53,430 bases of DNA from an uncultured bacterium (GCA_905214725.1 CAJMNH010000011.1:1-53430); one strand, 5' to 3'; counted from the stretch's first letter, positions 23,876 through 31,819 are shown. Notes: generated from the letters alone by a model not told the origin. A program made the numbers and translations.

Positions 23876-24001
23876 CCTGCGCCCATCGTTTGAGCACGAT
23901 CGCTCCGTGCGTTCCCTCCTTTGCCCGATCTGTTTCCTCCTCCGGTGCAAGGCGGAATTTGCGGTGCGCTGCGCGCAACCATGATTTTATTTGCCCCTCT
24001 G

Positions 24002-25411
24002 CTACCGCCGCACCAGCTTCACCACGTTTTCCACGTGGTGCGTGTGGGGGAACATATCGACGGGCTGCACGGCTTCGACGCGGTAGGCACCGTCCAGCAG
24101 CGCCAGATCGCGCGCTTGCGTGGCGGGGTTGCAGCTTACGTAGACGATCCGTTCGGGGGCGGCGCGCAGGATCACGTCGATCACGGGTGGGTCGACTCCC
24201 GCGCGCGGCGGATCGAGGACAATGACGTCGGGGCGGCCGTTGGCGGCGACGAACGCGTCGTCGAGCACCGCTTTCATGTCGCCGGCGTAAAAGACCGTAT
24301 TGCCGATGCCGTTGAGCGCCGAATTGACCTTCGCGTCGGCGATCGCCTCGGGGACATACTCTATTCCGACGACCTTCGCGCAGCGCGCGGCGCAGAAGTT
24401 GGCGATGGTTCCCGTGCCGGTGTAGAGGTCGTAGAGCGTCTCGCCGCCGGTGAGCGCGGCGAAATCGCGCGCGACCTTGTAGAGTTCGTAGGCCTGTTCG
24501 GAATTGGTTTGGTAAAACGATTTGGGACCCACCTTGAATCGCAGGCCCTCCATCTCTTCGAGGATGTGATCCTTCCCGCGATAGAGGACGGGCGTAAGAT
24601 CGCCCAGCGAGTCGTTCCACTTGGTATTGACCACGTAGAAGAGCGAGGTGATTTCGGGAAAACGCTCCGCCACATGCGCCATCAGCGCCTCGATGCGGGG
24701 CGAATCCTCCTCGCCGAAGACGACGATGGCCATTACCTCGCCCGTCGAGGCGGTGCGGACGATCAGATTGCGCATCAGCCCCGTGTGCTCGCGGATGTTG
24801 TGGAACGAGTAGCCGTGTTCCAGCGCAAAACGTTTGATCTCGTTGCGCAGGGCGTTCGACGGTTCGGGTTGCAGCCAGCAGCGTTCGATGTCGAGCACCT
24901 TGTCGAAGAGGTTGGGAATGTGAAAACCCAGCGCGGGCGCGGGTTCGATGTCGCCTCCGGCGGCGATCTCTTCGTAGGTCATCCAGCGGCGCGGCGCAAA
25001 GGTGAACTCCAGCTTATTGCGGTAGAACTGCGTACGTGCGGAAGGCAGACAGGGACGGATCGCGGGCAGTTCGATCTTCCCGATGCGGGTGAGCTGGTCG
25101 CGCACCTGCTCCGTCTTGAAACGCAACTGCTCGGCGTAGGGAAGGTTCTGCCATTTGCAGCCTCCGCAGACCCCGAAGTGGGCGCAGAAGGGTTCGGCCC
25201 GCAGCGGCGAGCGACGAACATAGCGCACGACCGTCCCCTCCATGAAGCGGCGGCGTTTGTTGCGTACTTGCACGTCGACCACGTCGCCCGGCACGGTCAT
25301 CGGGACGAAGACCACCTGATCGTTCCATCGCCCCATCGCCTTGCCTTCGGCGGCGAGCGTCGTAATTTCCAGCCCTTCGATAAGGGGATAGTTCTGTTTT
25401 CTGCGAGCCAT
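24002..25411 (-). CDS. rlmD: 23S rRNA (uracil-5-)-methyltransferase, RlmD/TrmA family
   Basis: SAM-dependent RNA methyltransferase forming 5-methyluridine. The 469-residue protein has an N-terminal TRAM domain (residues 5-65, GRWNDQVVFVPMTVPGDVVDVQV) and a 4Fe-4S cysteine set in CAHFGVCGGCKWQNLPYAEQ near 80. The SAM motif DLYTGTGTIANF is near 325, and the catalytic-Cys motif VSCNPATQARDL near 415. The start is the ATG at 25411 (MARRKQNYPL), the family's usual N-terminus; the frame runs 10 codons further. Whether it modifies U1939-, U747- or tRNA-type sites cannot be read from the sequence; RlmD is the common name for this form. A -7 box TATCTTTG lies at 25438-25431. Confidence 0.92.
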   Translation of the reverse strand: MARRKQNYPLIEGLEITTLAAEGKAMGRWNDQVVFVPMTVPGDVVDVQVRNKRRRFMEGTVVRYVRRSPLRAEPFCAHFGVCGGCKWQNLPYAEQLRFKTEQVRDQLTRIGKIELPAIRPCLPSARTQFYRNKLEFTFAPRRWMTYEEIAAGGDIEPAPALGFHIPNLFDKVLDIERCWLQPEPSNALRNEIKRFALEHGYSFHNIREHTGLMRNLIVRTASTGEVMAIVVFGEEDSPRIEALMAHVAERFPEITSLFYVVNTKWNDSLGDLTPVLYRGKDHILEEMEGLRFKVGPKSFYQTNSEQAYELYKVARDFAALTGGETLYDLYTGTGTIANFCAARCAKVVGIEYVPEAIADAKVNSALNGIGNTVFYAGDMKAVLDDAFVAANGRPDVIVLDPPRAGVDPPVIDVILRAAPERIVYVSCNPATQARDLALLDGAYRVEAVQPVDMFPHTHHVENVVKLVRR

Positions 25412-25430
25412 AACTCGGAATTTTGTCCGG

Positions 25431-25438
25431 CAAAGATA
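25431..25438 (-). promoter_or_regulatory. Likely -7 box of the rRNA methyltransferase gene
   Basis: Minus-strand TATCTTTG 20 bp before the ATG at 25411, matching the Bacteroidota -7 consensus. No good -33 TTTG at 19-20 nt spacing. Confidence 0.45.
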
Positions 25439-25523
25439 CAATTTATTTGAGAAGAGTTCTCGCCGAGATGGGCGCTTTTACACCCGAAAAGAACTTGCCG
25501 TCAAAAAGAAGATGGGAAGCGAT

Positions 25524-25787
25524 TTATCCCATAAAGAAATGTTTAGGGTATTTGAACCGGCACGAATACGCATAATTGATTTTTTGCAGAAATCGTAAAT
25601 CCGTCGTATCTATGATTTTAGAAATCTTCAATCTTCTGTAATCGAGTATGGGGACCCAAATGAACGCATATACGAAAATCCATAACATGCATATTGCGCC
25701 GTTGCGTATCCAACCCCTATCGATCCCGATCAGAAGAACGACGAGCGGCAATAGACAAAACAGATGGTGTAATATCAGGTTTTTCAT
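25524..25787 (-). CDS. Small hypothetical membrane protein, AT-rich gene
   Basis: An 87-residue product that I do not recognise. It has two likely transmembrane helices (LFCLLPLVVLLIGI at about 9-22 and GAICMLWIFVYAFIWVPIL at about 29-47) followed by a basic cytoplasmic or periplasmic tail. I prefer the ATG at 25787, which has GGAG about eight bases upstream, over the ATG five codons earlier. The gene and its flanks (about 25440-25910) are strikingly AT-rich beside GC-rich core genes, so it may be a recent arrival or a fast-evolving orphan. A TATATTTA element near 25860 could be its -7 box. Confidence 0.55.
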   Translation of the reverse strand: MKNLILHHLFCLLPLVVLLIGIDRGWIRNGAICMLWIFVYAFIWVPILDYRRLKISKIIDTTDLRFLQKINYAYSCRFKYPKHFFMG

Positions 25788-25910
25788 TCCCGTTCTCCAC
25801 AATTAATATTATTCAATAGGTTTTAAAGTCTGAAATTTCAGGTTTTGTGATGTAAATATAGATAATATTCAACTGTTTACAATGATAAAATCAGAATTCG
25901 GACGAATTCG

Positions 25911-27056
25911 TTATTCTTTTTCCTTCCGGTCGGTCTTGTGCCGGCGCGTCCGTTCGCGCCAGCCGCCCGCCCAGAAACCCAGCAGGAAGGGCAGTCCGAC
26001 GAGTACCGCGACCAACAGAATGATCCATAATACGACCTTGCCTATCAGTGCCGGCAAGGCGTCGAGCGCTTTGGCGACCGCTTCGTCGAAGGCTTGCTGC
26101 GCCTGTGCGATGATCGCTTCACGCTCGGTGGAGACGTAGTGTTGCAGCGCCATGCGCTGACGGTCGATATCGGCGAAGGCGTTGTCGACGCTGGCGTTGA
26201 AGGTCGCCATCGCTTCGGCGAGCGCCGCGTTCAGTTCGGCGGTTATCTCGCGCGAAACGCCCGGCAGATCCTCGGCTACGGCCGTCAAGCGGTTGAAGTC
26301 GCGTTCGAGCGAATCGAGCTGCATGGTCAGCCGGTCGCGCAGGCTGTCCTGCCGGAAGCGCAGTGCGATCAGATCGCCTGTCCAGTCGAGGGCGTTGGCC
26401 GTCTGCTGCGTCGTACCGCCGATGCGGTCGCCCATATCGGCCATCACCTCGGCGATGGTTCCTACCGGATAGGCGGCCTCGATGCCGTGGGCGCGCAGAA
26501 AATCGACCCAAGGGAGCATTGTCCGGTCGGGTTGTACCTCCCCGTCGGGTGCGGGCTGGGGTTGCGCGGCTACGAACTGTTGCATCAGGTCGTAGCGTTC
26601 GGCCGTCAGCAATTCGGAGGCCAGATGCCGTGCCTTGCGATGAAGCCGCGACGCCGTGCTGCGAGCCAACGGCGATCCCTCGCCGAAGAGCAGCGAATCG
26701 GGACGGCGGGCGAAGAGCGAGTCCATGTTGCGGTAGAGCATCCATGTGTCGAGCAGGGCCAGTTCGGGCGCCTGTTGCATGGCGGCGTTGACGGCAGCGC
26801 GCGTCGTGCGGAGTTTCCAGCGGATTGTCCGCCGCTGAATCTCCGCGTCGTCGCTGCCGGCCGCGATCGAGTCGGCTGCGGCGGCTATTTCGTCCGAGGC
26901 TTCGTAGTAAAATCCGCGTGTGAGCAGGCGCGTGCGCGTCTCCTCTTTCGAGAGCGGTTCGCCCGTCGAGATCGAGAGGCGCAACAGCGAGCAGCCCGTC
27001 AGCAGAAACAAGGCCGCTGCGGCCGCCGCCCAATGATATCCTCGAAAATGAAGCAT
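25911..27056 (-). CDS. Lipoprotein-like helical protein with C-terminal membrane anchor
   Basis: A 381-residue protein that I cannot assign to a named family. It starts with a signal sequence and lipobox LLTGCS (Cys22). Residues about 40-330 are almost all helical and Ala/Asp/Arg-rich. The part from about 235 to 330 (DSLRDRLTMQLDSLERDFNRL, then repeated heptad-like Leu/Ala) resembles a coiled coil of the kind seen in chemoreceptor signalling domains. A strong transmembrane helix follows (VVLWIILLVAVLVGLPFLLGF, about 341-361), then a basic tail ending TDRKEKE. A lipid-anchored N-terminus and a C-terminal membrane span would loop the coiled coil through the periplasm. Its promoter lies in dispersed repeat copy B. 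Confidence 0.6.
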   Translation of the reverse strand: MLHFRGYHWAAAAAALFLLTGCSLLRLSISTGEPLSKEETRTRLLTRGFYYEASDEIAAAADSIAAGSDDAEIQRRTIRWKLRTTRAAVNAAMQQAPELALLDTWMLYRNMDSLFARRPDSLLFGEGSPLARSTASRLHRKARHLASELLTAERYDLMQQFVAAQPQPAPDGEVQPDRTMLPWVDFLRAHGIEAAYPVGTIAEVMADMGDRIGGTTQQTANALDWTGDLIALRFRQDSLRDRLTMQLDSLERDFNRLTAVAEDLPGVSREITAELNAALAEAMATFNASVDNAFADIDRQRMALQHYVSTEREAIIAQAQQAFDEAVAKALDALPALIGKVVLWIILLVAVLVGLPFLLGFWAGGWRERTRRHKTDRKEKE

Positions 27057-27114
27057 GATCGTATCGTTTGGTTTTTACGTGTCAACATCGTTGGGCCAGA
27101 GATATTCCCTTGTA

Positions 27115-27146
27115 CAAAGATACGAAAAGTCGAGCGCAGAAGCAAA
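27115..27146 (-). promoter_or_regulatory. Promoter of the helical lipoprotein gene, inside a dispersed repeat
   Basis: Minus strand: -33 TTTG at 27146-27143, 20-nt spacer, -7 TATCTTTG at 27122-27115. Same boxes and spacing as in copy A. Confidence 0.65.
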
Positions 27147-27196
27147 CTGGCGTTTGCTTTTGCCGAGACGAAGTATCTAAGGCGCAGTCAAAGATA
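27115..27196 (-). repeat. Promoter-bearing dispersed repeat, copy B
   Basis: An 82-bp near-identical partner of 18020-18102. Compared by eye, the two differ by one single-base gap, two substitutions near the right end, and all four bases of the hairpin loop (tggc here, gtaa there), while both 8-bp arms are identical. It is bounded by perfect direct repeats of caaagata (27115-27122 and 27189-27196). It sits between the divergent lipoprotein gene and murA. Confidence 0.7.
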
Positions 27197-27345
27197 GGGA
27201 TTTTCCGATCGTTTGCGCAACTTCCGGGCCGAAAGCGCCGGTTTTGGCCGCAGGGACGGGATCTCCTGTTTTTTTCGTCTGTTTTTACCCTTCCCGCTTG
27301 TCTGTTTTGATTAAGATTCCTACCTTTGAATTAAAATTTACAGGT

Positions 27346-28662
27346 ATGGCATATTTTCAGGTCGAGGGCGGCTACCGTCTTCACGGCGAAATCACCCCGC
27401 AGGGGGCCAAAAACGAGGCGTTGCAGATTCTCTGCGCCACGCTGCTGACGCCCGAACGGGTCGTCGTGCACAACGTGCCGGAGATTCTGGACGTCATGCA
27501 GCTCATCGACCTGCTGCGGGCGATGGGAGTCGAAGCGGAGCGCTTGGCGGACGACACCTATGCGTTCTGCGCCCGCGAGATCGACCTCGACTACCTGCTG
27601 ACCGAGGACTATCGCCGCCGCTGTGCGCGGCTGCGCGGTTCGGTGATGCTTATCGGGCCGCTGCTGGCGCGTTTCGGCGTGGGATATGTTCCCAAGCCGG
27701 GCGGTGACAAAATCGGCCGGCGGCGGCTGGATACTCATTTCATCGGTTTCCAGAAGCTCGGCGCCAAATTCGATTTCGATGCCGCCGAAGAGTTCTTTTC
27801 GGTCGACGGCAAGGAGTTGCGCGGCTGCTACATGCTCTTGGACGAGGCTTCGGTGACGGGTACGGCCAACATCGTCATGGCCGCCGTCATGGCCAAGGGG
27901 ACGACGACGATCTACAACGCCGCCTGCGAGCCCTACGTGCAGCAGTTGTGCCGCATGCTCAACCGCATGGGCGCGCGCATTTCGGGCATCGCCTCGAACC
28001 TGCTCACCATCGAGGGCGTCGATGCGCTCGGGGGGACGGAACATACGTTGCTGCCCGATATGATCGAGGTGGGGTCGTTCATCGGCATGGCCGCCATGAC
28101 GCAGTCGGAACTGCGGATCAAGAACGTCTCCTATGCCGATCTGGGGATCATTCCCGCGCAGTTCGCCCGCATGGGCATCCGCTTCGAGCAGTGCGACGAC
28201 GATATCTGCATTCCGCAGCAGGACCATTACAGCATCGAATCGTTCATCGATGGTTCGATCATGAACATCGCCGACGCGCCGTGGCCGGGACTGACGCCCG
28301 ACCTGCTGTCGATCTTTCTGGTGGTGGCCACGCAGGCCAAGGGATCGGTGCTGATCCATCAGAAGATGTTCGAGAGCCGTCTGTTCTTCGTCGACAAACT
28401 GATCGACATGGGGGCGCAGGTGATTCTGTGCGATCCTCACCGCGCGACGGTCATCGGTCACGACCATCGCATCCGCCTGCGCGCCACGCGCATGTCGTCG
28501 CCCGATATCCGCGCCGGCGTGGCGCTGCTCATCGCGGCGATGAGCGCCGAAGGCCGCAGCACGATCCAGAACATCGACCAGATCGACCGCGGCTACTGCA
28601 ATATCGACGGCCGTCTCAATGCGCTGGGCGCCCGCATCACCCGCTGCGAGGAGTGCGAGTAG
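27346..28662 (+). CDS. murA: UDP-N-acetylglucosamine 1-carboxyvinyltransferase MurA (Asp-type)
   Basis: First committed step of peptidoglycan synthesis: transfer of enolpyruvate from PEP to UDP-GlcNAc. The 438-residue product has the conserved K22-N23 pair in GAKNEALQ, then RLRGSVMLIGPLLARFG, and the active loop PGGDKIGRRRLD near 118-129. In the usual enzyme the loop has Cys (Cys115 in E. coli); here it is Asp121 (gac at 27706-27708). That substitution is known to leave the enzyme active but insensitive to fosfomycin. The start is the ATG at 27346; upstream codons are unrelated. It diverges from the helical lipoprotein gene and is not in the mur/fts cluster at 7-10 kb. Confidence 0.96.
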   Translation: MAYFQVEGGYRLHGEITPQGAKNEALQILCATLLTPERVVVHNVPEILDVMQLIDLLRAMGVEAERLADDTYAFCAREIDLDYLLTEDYRRRCARLRGSVMLIGPLLARFGVGYVPKPGGDKIGRRRLDTHFIGFQKLGAKFDFDAAEEFFSVDGKELRGCYMLLDEASVTGTANIVMAAVMAKGTTTIYNAACEPYVQQLCRMLNRMGARISGIASNLLTIEGVDALGGTEHTLLPDMIEVGSFIGMAAMTQSELRIKNVSYADLGIIPAQFARMGIRFEQCDDDICIPQQDHYSIESFIDGSIMNIADAPWPGLTPDLLSIFLVVATQAKGSVLIHQKMFESRLFFVDKLIDMGAQVILCDPHRATVIGHDHRIRLRATRMSSPDIRAGVALLIAAMSAEGRSTIQNIDQIDRGYCNIDGRLNALGARITRCEECE

Positions 28663-28991
28663 AAGGAGGCGGGATAAGTCTGCCGCGACGGGAAAGATTG
28701 CACAAGCACTGGATCACAAACCGTATGGCAGACGAGTACTGAAATACCTCTGAAAGAAGCCCTCCCTTTGTCAACTGCGTTACAAGCCGAGCACATCCGC
28801 TTGCGGAATACCGAGGTGCCGCAGCGGAAACCGAGCGAAGGGAGTATGAGGAAGGAAAGCCCCTCCCTTTGTCAAAGGGAGGGGACAGAGGGGAGGGAAT
28901 TTCAATACTGAAACATAGTCCGTCGTGGCGTTCCGGTATGTATGAACAAGAAACGAAATCGTAAAACAAAGATAAAAGAATTTAACTGACT
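28663..28991. other. 329-bp murA-tdk interval with repeat hairpins
   Basis: No gene is supported. It carries a perfect hairpin at 28860-28884, a partial direct copy of its left arm at 28758-28774, and a minus-strand TATCTTTG at 28973-28966 that points away from tdk. A clear promoter for tdk is not visible. Confidence 0.5.
28860..28884. repeat. Perfect 11-bp hairpin (cccctcccttt type)
   Basis: Arms 28860-28870 and 28874-28884 with a 3-nt loop. The left arm plus gtcaa also occurs at 28758-28774 without its partner, so the element appears once whole and once as a half. It may end murA transcripts but has no T-run. Confidence 0.6.
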
Positions 28992-29564
28992 ATGTTTCTG
29001 GAGAATGCCAGTCAGAAAGGGTGGATCGAGGTGATCTGCGGGTCGATGTTCTCGGGCAAAACCGAGGAACTGATCCGCCGCCTGCGCCGCGCCCAGTTCG
29101 CCAACCTGCGGGTGGAGATTTTCAAACCCTGCGTCGATACGCGCTACTCCGACGAGGAGGTGGTCTCGCACGACGCTCACGCCATTCGGTCGACGCCGGT
29201 CGAGTCGGCGCAGAACATCTTGCTGATGACCTCCGACGTCGACGTGGTGGGCATCGACGAGGCGCAGTTTTTCGACGAGGGGATTGTCGACGTGTGCCGG
29301 ACGCTGGCCGACAACGGCGTGCGGGTGATCGCCGCGGGGTTGGATATGGACTATACGGGCAGGCCTTTCGGCCCGATGCCGGCGTTGATGGCTACGGCGG
29401 AGTATGTCACGAAAGTGCACGCCATCTGCGTGCGCTGCGGTAATCTGGCGCACCATTCGCACCGCCTGACGGCCGACGAGAAACAGGTGATGCTGGGCGC
29501 TCAGGACTCTTACGAGCCGATCTGCCGCCATTGCTTCGCGCAGCTCAGGGCGGAAAAGAAGTGA
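28992..29564 (+). CDS. tdk: Thymidine kinase
   Basis: Type II thymidine kinase that phosphorylates thymidine (or deoxyuridine) for DNA precursor salvage. The 190-residue protein has the P-loop GSMFSGKTEELIRRL at 17-31, the Mg-binding DEAQFF motif near 90, and the lasso-domain zinc site with cysteine pairs CVRCGN near 140 and CRHC near 178. Length and motifs are normal. It ends 18 bp before a strong bidirectional terminator hairpin shared with the convergent gene on the minus strand. Confidence 0.97.
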   Translation: MFLENASQKGWIEVICGSMFSGKTEELIRRLRRAQFANLRVEIFKPCVDTRYSDEEVVSHDAHAIRSTPVESAQNILLMTSDVDVVGIDEAQFFDEGIVDVCRTLADNGVRVIAAGLDMDYTGRPFGPMPALMATAEYVTKVHAICVRCGNLAHHSHRLTADEKQVMLGAQDSYEPICRHCFAQLRAEKK

Positions 29565-29581
29565 ATATCCCGCTGATAAAG

Positions 29582-29618
29582 AAGGGTTGCGGTCTCATTT
29601 TCTGAGACCGCAGCCCTT
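29582..29618. terminator. Bidirectional terminator between tdk and the TPR-like gene
   Basis: Sixteen-base arms (29582-29597 and 29603-29618) with one G-T pair and a 5-nt loop, 18 bp after tdk and 25 bp from the convergent stop at 29643. T-runs are short. Confidence 0.75.
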
Positions 29619-29642
29619 TCATCGTATCGTTATATCGGATTC

Positions 29643-30332
29643 TTACAACGCTTTGAGCGCAGCGATGAAGTCGGGGAATGCCGCCCAGAGGTTTTCGGTT
29701 TTAAGCCACAATTCGCGCGCCTGCGCCTGCGGGGTGGGACGTTCACTCTCGATATCGCGCAGGTAGGCTTCGTCGGCCGGATGCTCGGCGGCGGTGAACT
29801 CTTTGTAATAAGGCGCGAAGTGGTTGCGGAGCCGGATCGCTTCGCCGGCGGGCAGTATTCCGTGCCGGCGGTATTCCGACCAAAGCGTTAGCAGCGGTTT
29901 TTCGGGGTATTTGTCCGAGACGTCGTTGATCACCTCGTCGAAGGCTTCGTAGTCTCCCAGCGCCACGTAGTCGAAGGCCAGCAGCCATGTCGCCTCCTCG
30001 TGATCCTCGGGGTCGAGGTCGAGCAGCAGTTCGAGCATGGCGGCAGAGAGTTCGAAGTCGTCGATCAGGAAGTGATCGACAGCCGAGCGATGGAGCAGTT
30101 GGAGCGCAGCCCGCGTGTTGGGATGCGCCCATTCGAGGATTACCTCCTCGTTGTCGGGAATCAATTCGGTGAGGTGCTGGAAGGCGTGAAAGCGCAAATT
30201 GCAGGCTTCGTCGACCGCGCCGCGCCGTTGGGCTTCGTCCGAAAGGCGGAGAATGCGTGAGAAGTCGTAGTCGCCCCGCCCTTCGATTTCGAAGGTTTGA
30301 TCGGGAGTGGGTTTAAGAGTTGCTTCGGCCAT
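29643..30332 (-). CDS. TPR-like helical protein coupled to cstA
   Basis: A 229-residue soluble, acidic, all-helical protein with no signal peptide or membrane segment. Repeated helix pairs (AACNLRFHAFQHLTEL-like, SAAMLELLLDLDPEDHEEATWLLAFDYVALGDYEAF) look like degenerate tetratricopeptide repeats, which usually bind other proteins. I know no characterised homologue. Its start overlaps the end of cstA by 20 bp, so it is translationally coupled to the peptide transporter gene and may help assemble, regulate or link CstA; that is inference from position only. Confidence 0.65.
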   Translation of the reverse strand: MAEATLKPTPDQTFEIEGRGDYDFSRILRLSDEAQRRGAVDEACNLRFHAFQHLTELIPDNEEVILEWAHPNTRAALQLLHRSAVDHFLIDDFELSAAMLELLLDLDPEDHEEATWLLAFDYVALGDYEAFDEVINDVSDKYPEKPLLTLWSEYRRHGILPAGEAIRLRNHFAPYYKEFTAAEHPADEAYLRDIESERPTPQAQARELWLKTENLWAAFPDFIAALKAL

Positions 30333-31740
30333 CGCGGCGGAGTTTTAACAGAATGATACAAAAGACGATCACGGTCGTCAGACCCGCCAGCAAGTAGGCT
30401 GTCGGACGGTTCTCCATACCGAAGAACTGGCCCGAGACGAAGACGAACGACGCGCAGATAAAGGTCATGAAGAGGGCGGGCAGCAACGCCACGAGATAGT
30501 TGCGCTTTGCGGTGAAGAGCCATACGACGACGGCCCACAGCACGATGGCGGCGAGCGTCTGGTTGGTCCATGCGAAATATCGCCACACGACGGTGAAATC
30601 GACCCGCGTGATGAGGTAGCCCGCGACGAAAAGCGGTACGGCGATCACAAAACGCTTCCACGGCGTGCGTTGCTCGATGCGGAAGATGTCGGCGACGATC
30701 AGCCGCGCCGAGCGGAAGGCCGTGTCGCCCGAAGTGATCGGGGCTGCGACGACGCCCAACAGCGCGAGAATGCCTCCTGCGATGCCCAACGTCGTATTCG
30801 AGATGATGTTCACGGCCCATGCCGCGCTGTTGCCGTTGGCGGCCAGCGCCTCTGCGAGCGCGTGTGCGCCGCCGAAGAAGGCCATGGCGACGGCGGCCCA
30901 AACGAGAGCGATGATGCTTTCGGAGATCATCGCGCCGTAGAAAACCGAGCGGCATTGGCGTTCGTTGCGTATGCAGCGTGCCATAAGCGGCGACTGCGTG
31001 GCGTGAAATCCCGAAATGGCGCCGCAGGCGATGGTGATGAAGAGCGTCGGTATGATCGGTACGCTGCGGGGATCGAGCTGGGCGTTCGAGAGTGTCGTCA
31101 GTTCGGGGATGCGGTAGGGGCCGAAGAGCAGTACGCCCAGCAGTGCGAGCGCCATGAGGATCAGCGCCGCGCCGAAGATCGGATAAATTTTGCCGATGAT
31201 CTTGTCGATCGGCAGCAACGTAGCTATGAAATAATAGGCCAGAATCAGCCAGACCCAAACGGCGTGCGGAACAGAGGGCGCCATGCCGCTGAGAATGTCG
31301 GCGGGGCTGAGCAGAAAGACTGCGCCCACCAGCACGAGCAGCAGCACCGAAAAGAGGCGCATGAACTGCCGTATGCCGCCGCCCAGATAGCGGCCCGCTA
31401 CTTCGGGAATGCTCAGACCGTCGTTGCGAACGAGCATGACGCCCGACAGAAAATCGTGCATCGCGCCCATGAAAATGCCGCCCAGCGTAATCCACAGAAA
31501 GGCGACCGGCCCGAACGCCGCGCCCAGAATGGCGCCGAAGATGGGACCCGTGCCGGCGATGTTGAGCAGCTGGATCAGGAAAACCCGTCCGCGCGGCATG
31601 GGTACGTAATCCACACCGTCGAAGAGCCTTTCGCTCGGGACGGCATGGGCGGAATCGATCGCTGCGACCCGTTCCAGATAACGGCCGTAGGTAAAATAAG
31701 CGACGATCAGCACCGTGAGGCAGACGAGAAAAGTGAACAT
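30313..31740 (-). CDS. cstA: CstA-family peptide/pyruvate transporter
   Basis: A 475-residue inner-membrane protein with about 13-15 hydrophobic helices. Family landmarks include the N-terminal MFTFLVCLTVLIVAYFTYGRYLERV, NIAGTGPIFGAILGAAFGPVAFLWI near 65, and GFHATQSPLMARCIRNERQCR near 235. CstA proteins import peptides during carbon limitation, and the related BtsT takes up pyruvate; the substrate here is open. It is shorter than the E. coli proteins, as is usual for Bacteroidota forms. The ATG at 31740 diverges from the tRNA-Thr gene. Confidence 0.92.
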   Translation of the reverse strand: MFTFLVCLTVLIVAYFTYGRYLERVAAIDSAHAVPSERLFDGVDYVPMPRGRVFLIQLLNIAGTGPIFGAILGAAFGPVAFLWITLGGIFMGAMHDFLSGVMLVRNDGLSIPEVAGRYLGGGIRQFMRLFSVLLLVLVGAVFLLSPADILSGMAPSVPHAVWVWLILAYYFIATLLPIDKIIGKIYPIFGAALILMALALLGVLLFGPYRIPELTTLSNAQLDPRSVPIIPTLFITIACGAISGFHATQSPLMARCIRNERQCRSVFYGAMISESIIALVWAAVAMAFFGGAHALAEALAANGNSAAWAVNIISNTTLGIAGGILALLGVVAAPITSGDTAFRSARLIVADIFRIEQRTPWKRFVIAVPLFVAGYLITRVDFTVVWRYFAWTNQTLAAIVLWAVVVWLFTAKRNYLVALLPALFMTFICASFVFVSGQFFGMENRPTAYLLAGLTTVIVFCIILLKLRRDGRSNS

Positions 31741-31789
31741 CGACGATGAAAATTTCTTGCGAAAATAGCGAAAAAATAATAAAATGTAC

Positions 31790-31797
31790 TATCTTTG
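31790..31797 (+). promoter_or_regulatory. -7 box of tRNA-Thr
   Basis: TATCTTTG 22 bp before the tRNA, a perfect -7 match; the -33 position lacks TTTG. Confidence 0.5.
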
Positions 31798-31819
31798 CAG
31801 CCGAATTCAGAATTGGATT

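Larger units (their letters stand above)
23253..24001. other. 749-bp gene-free interval with several hairpins
   Basis: No supported gene lies here, although short open frames exist on both strands. The interval holds the promoter side of the SIMPL gene (left), a palindrome ggtgtcgacacc at about 23550, a perfect 10-bp hairpin at 23581-23606, a perfect 13-bp hairpin at 23803-23832, and a degenerate dispersed-repeat copy at 23843-23875. The density of separate perfect inverted repeats points to an accumulation of short intergenic repeats or to unannotated RNA. Confidence 0.5.

Noticed and set aside
28637..28969. A 110-residue minus-strand frame between murA and tdk
   Set aside because: Its product reads through the hairpin repeat (SPLSPPFDKGRG type), a typical translation of intergenic repeats, and it has no family likeness.
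28966..28973. Minus-strand TATCTTTG just before tdk, as a promoter
   Set aside because: It points away from tdk into the 3' side of murA with no gene to serve and no -33 box; recorded as chance.
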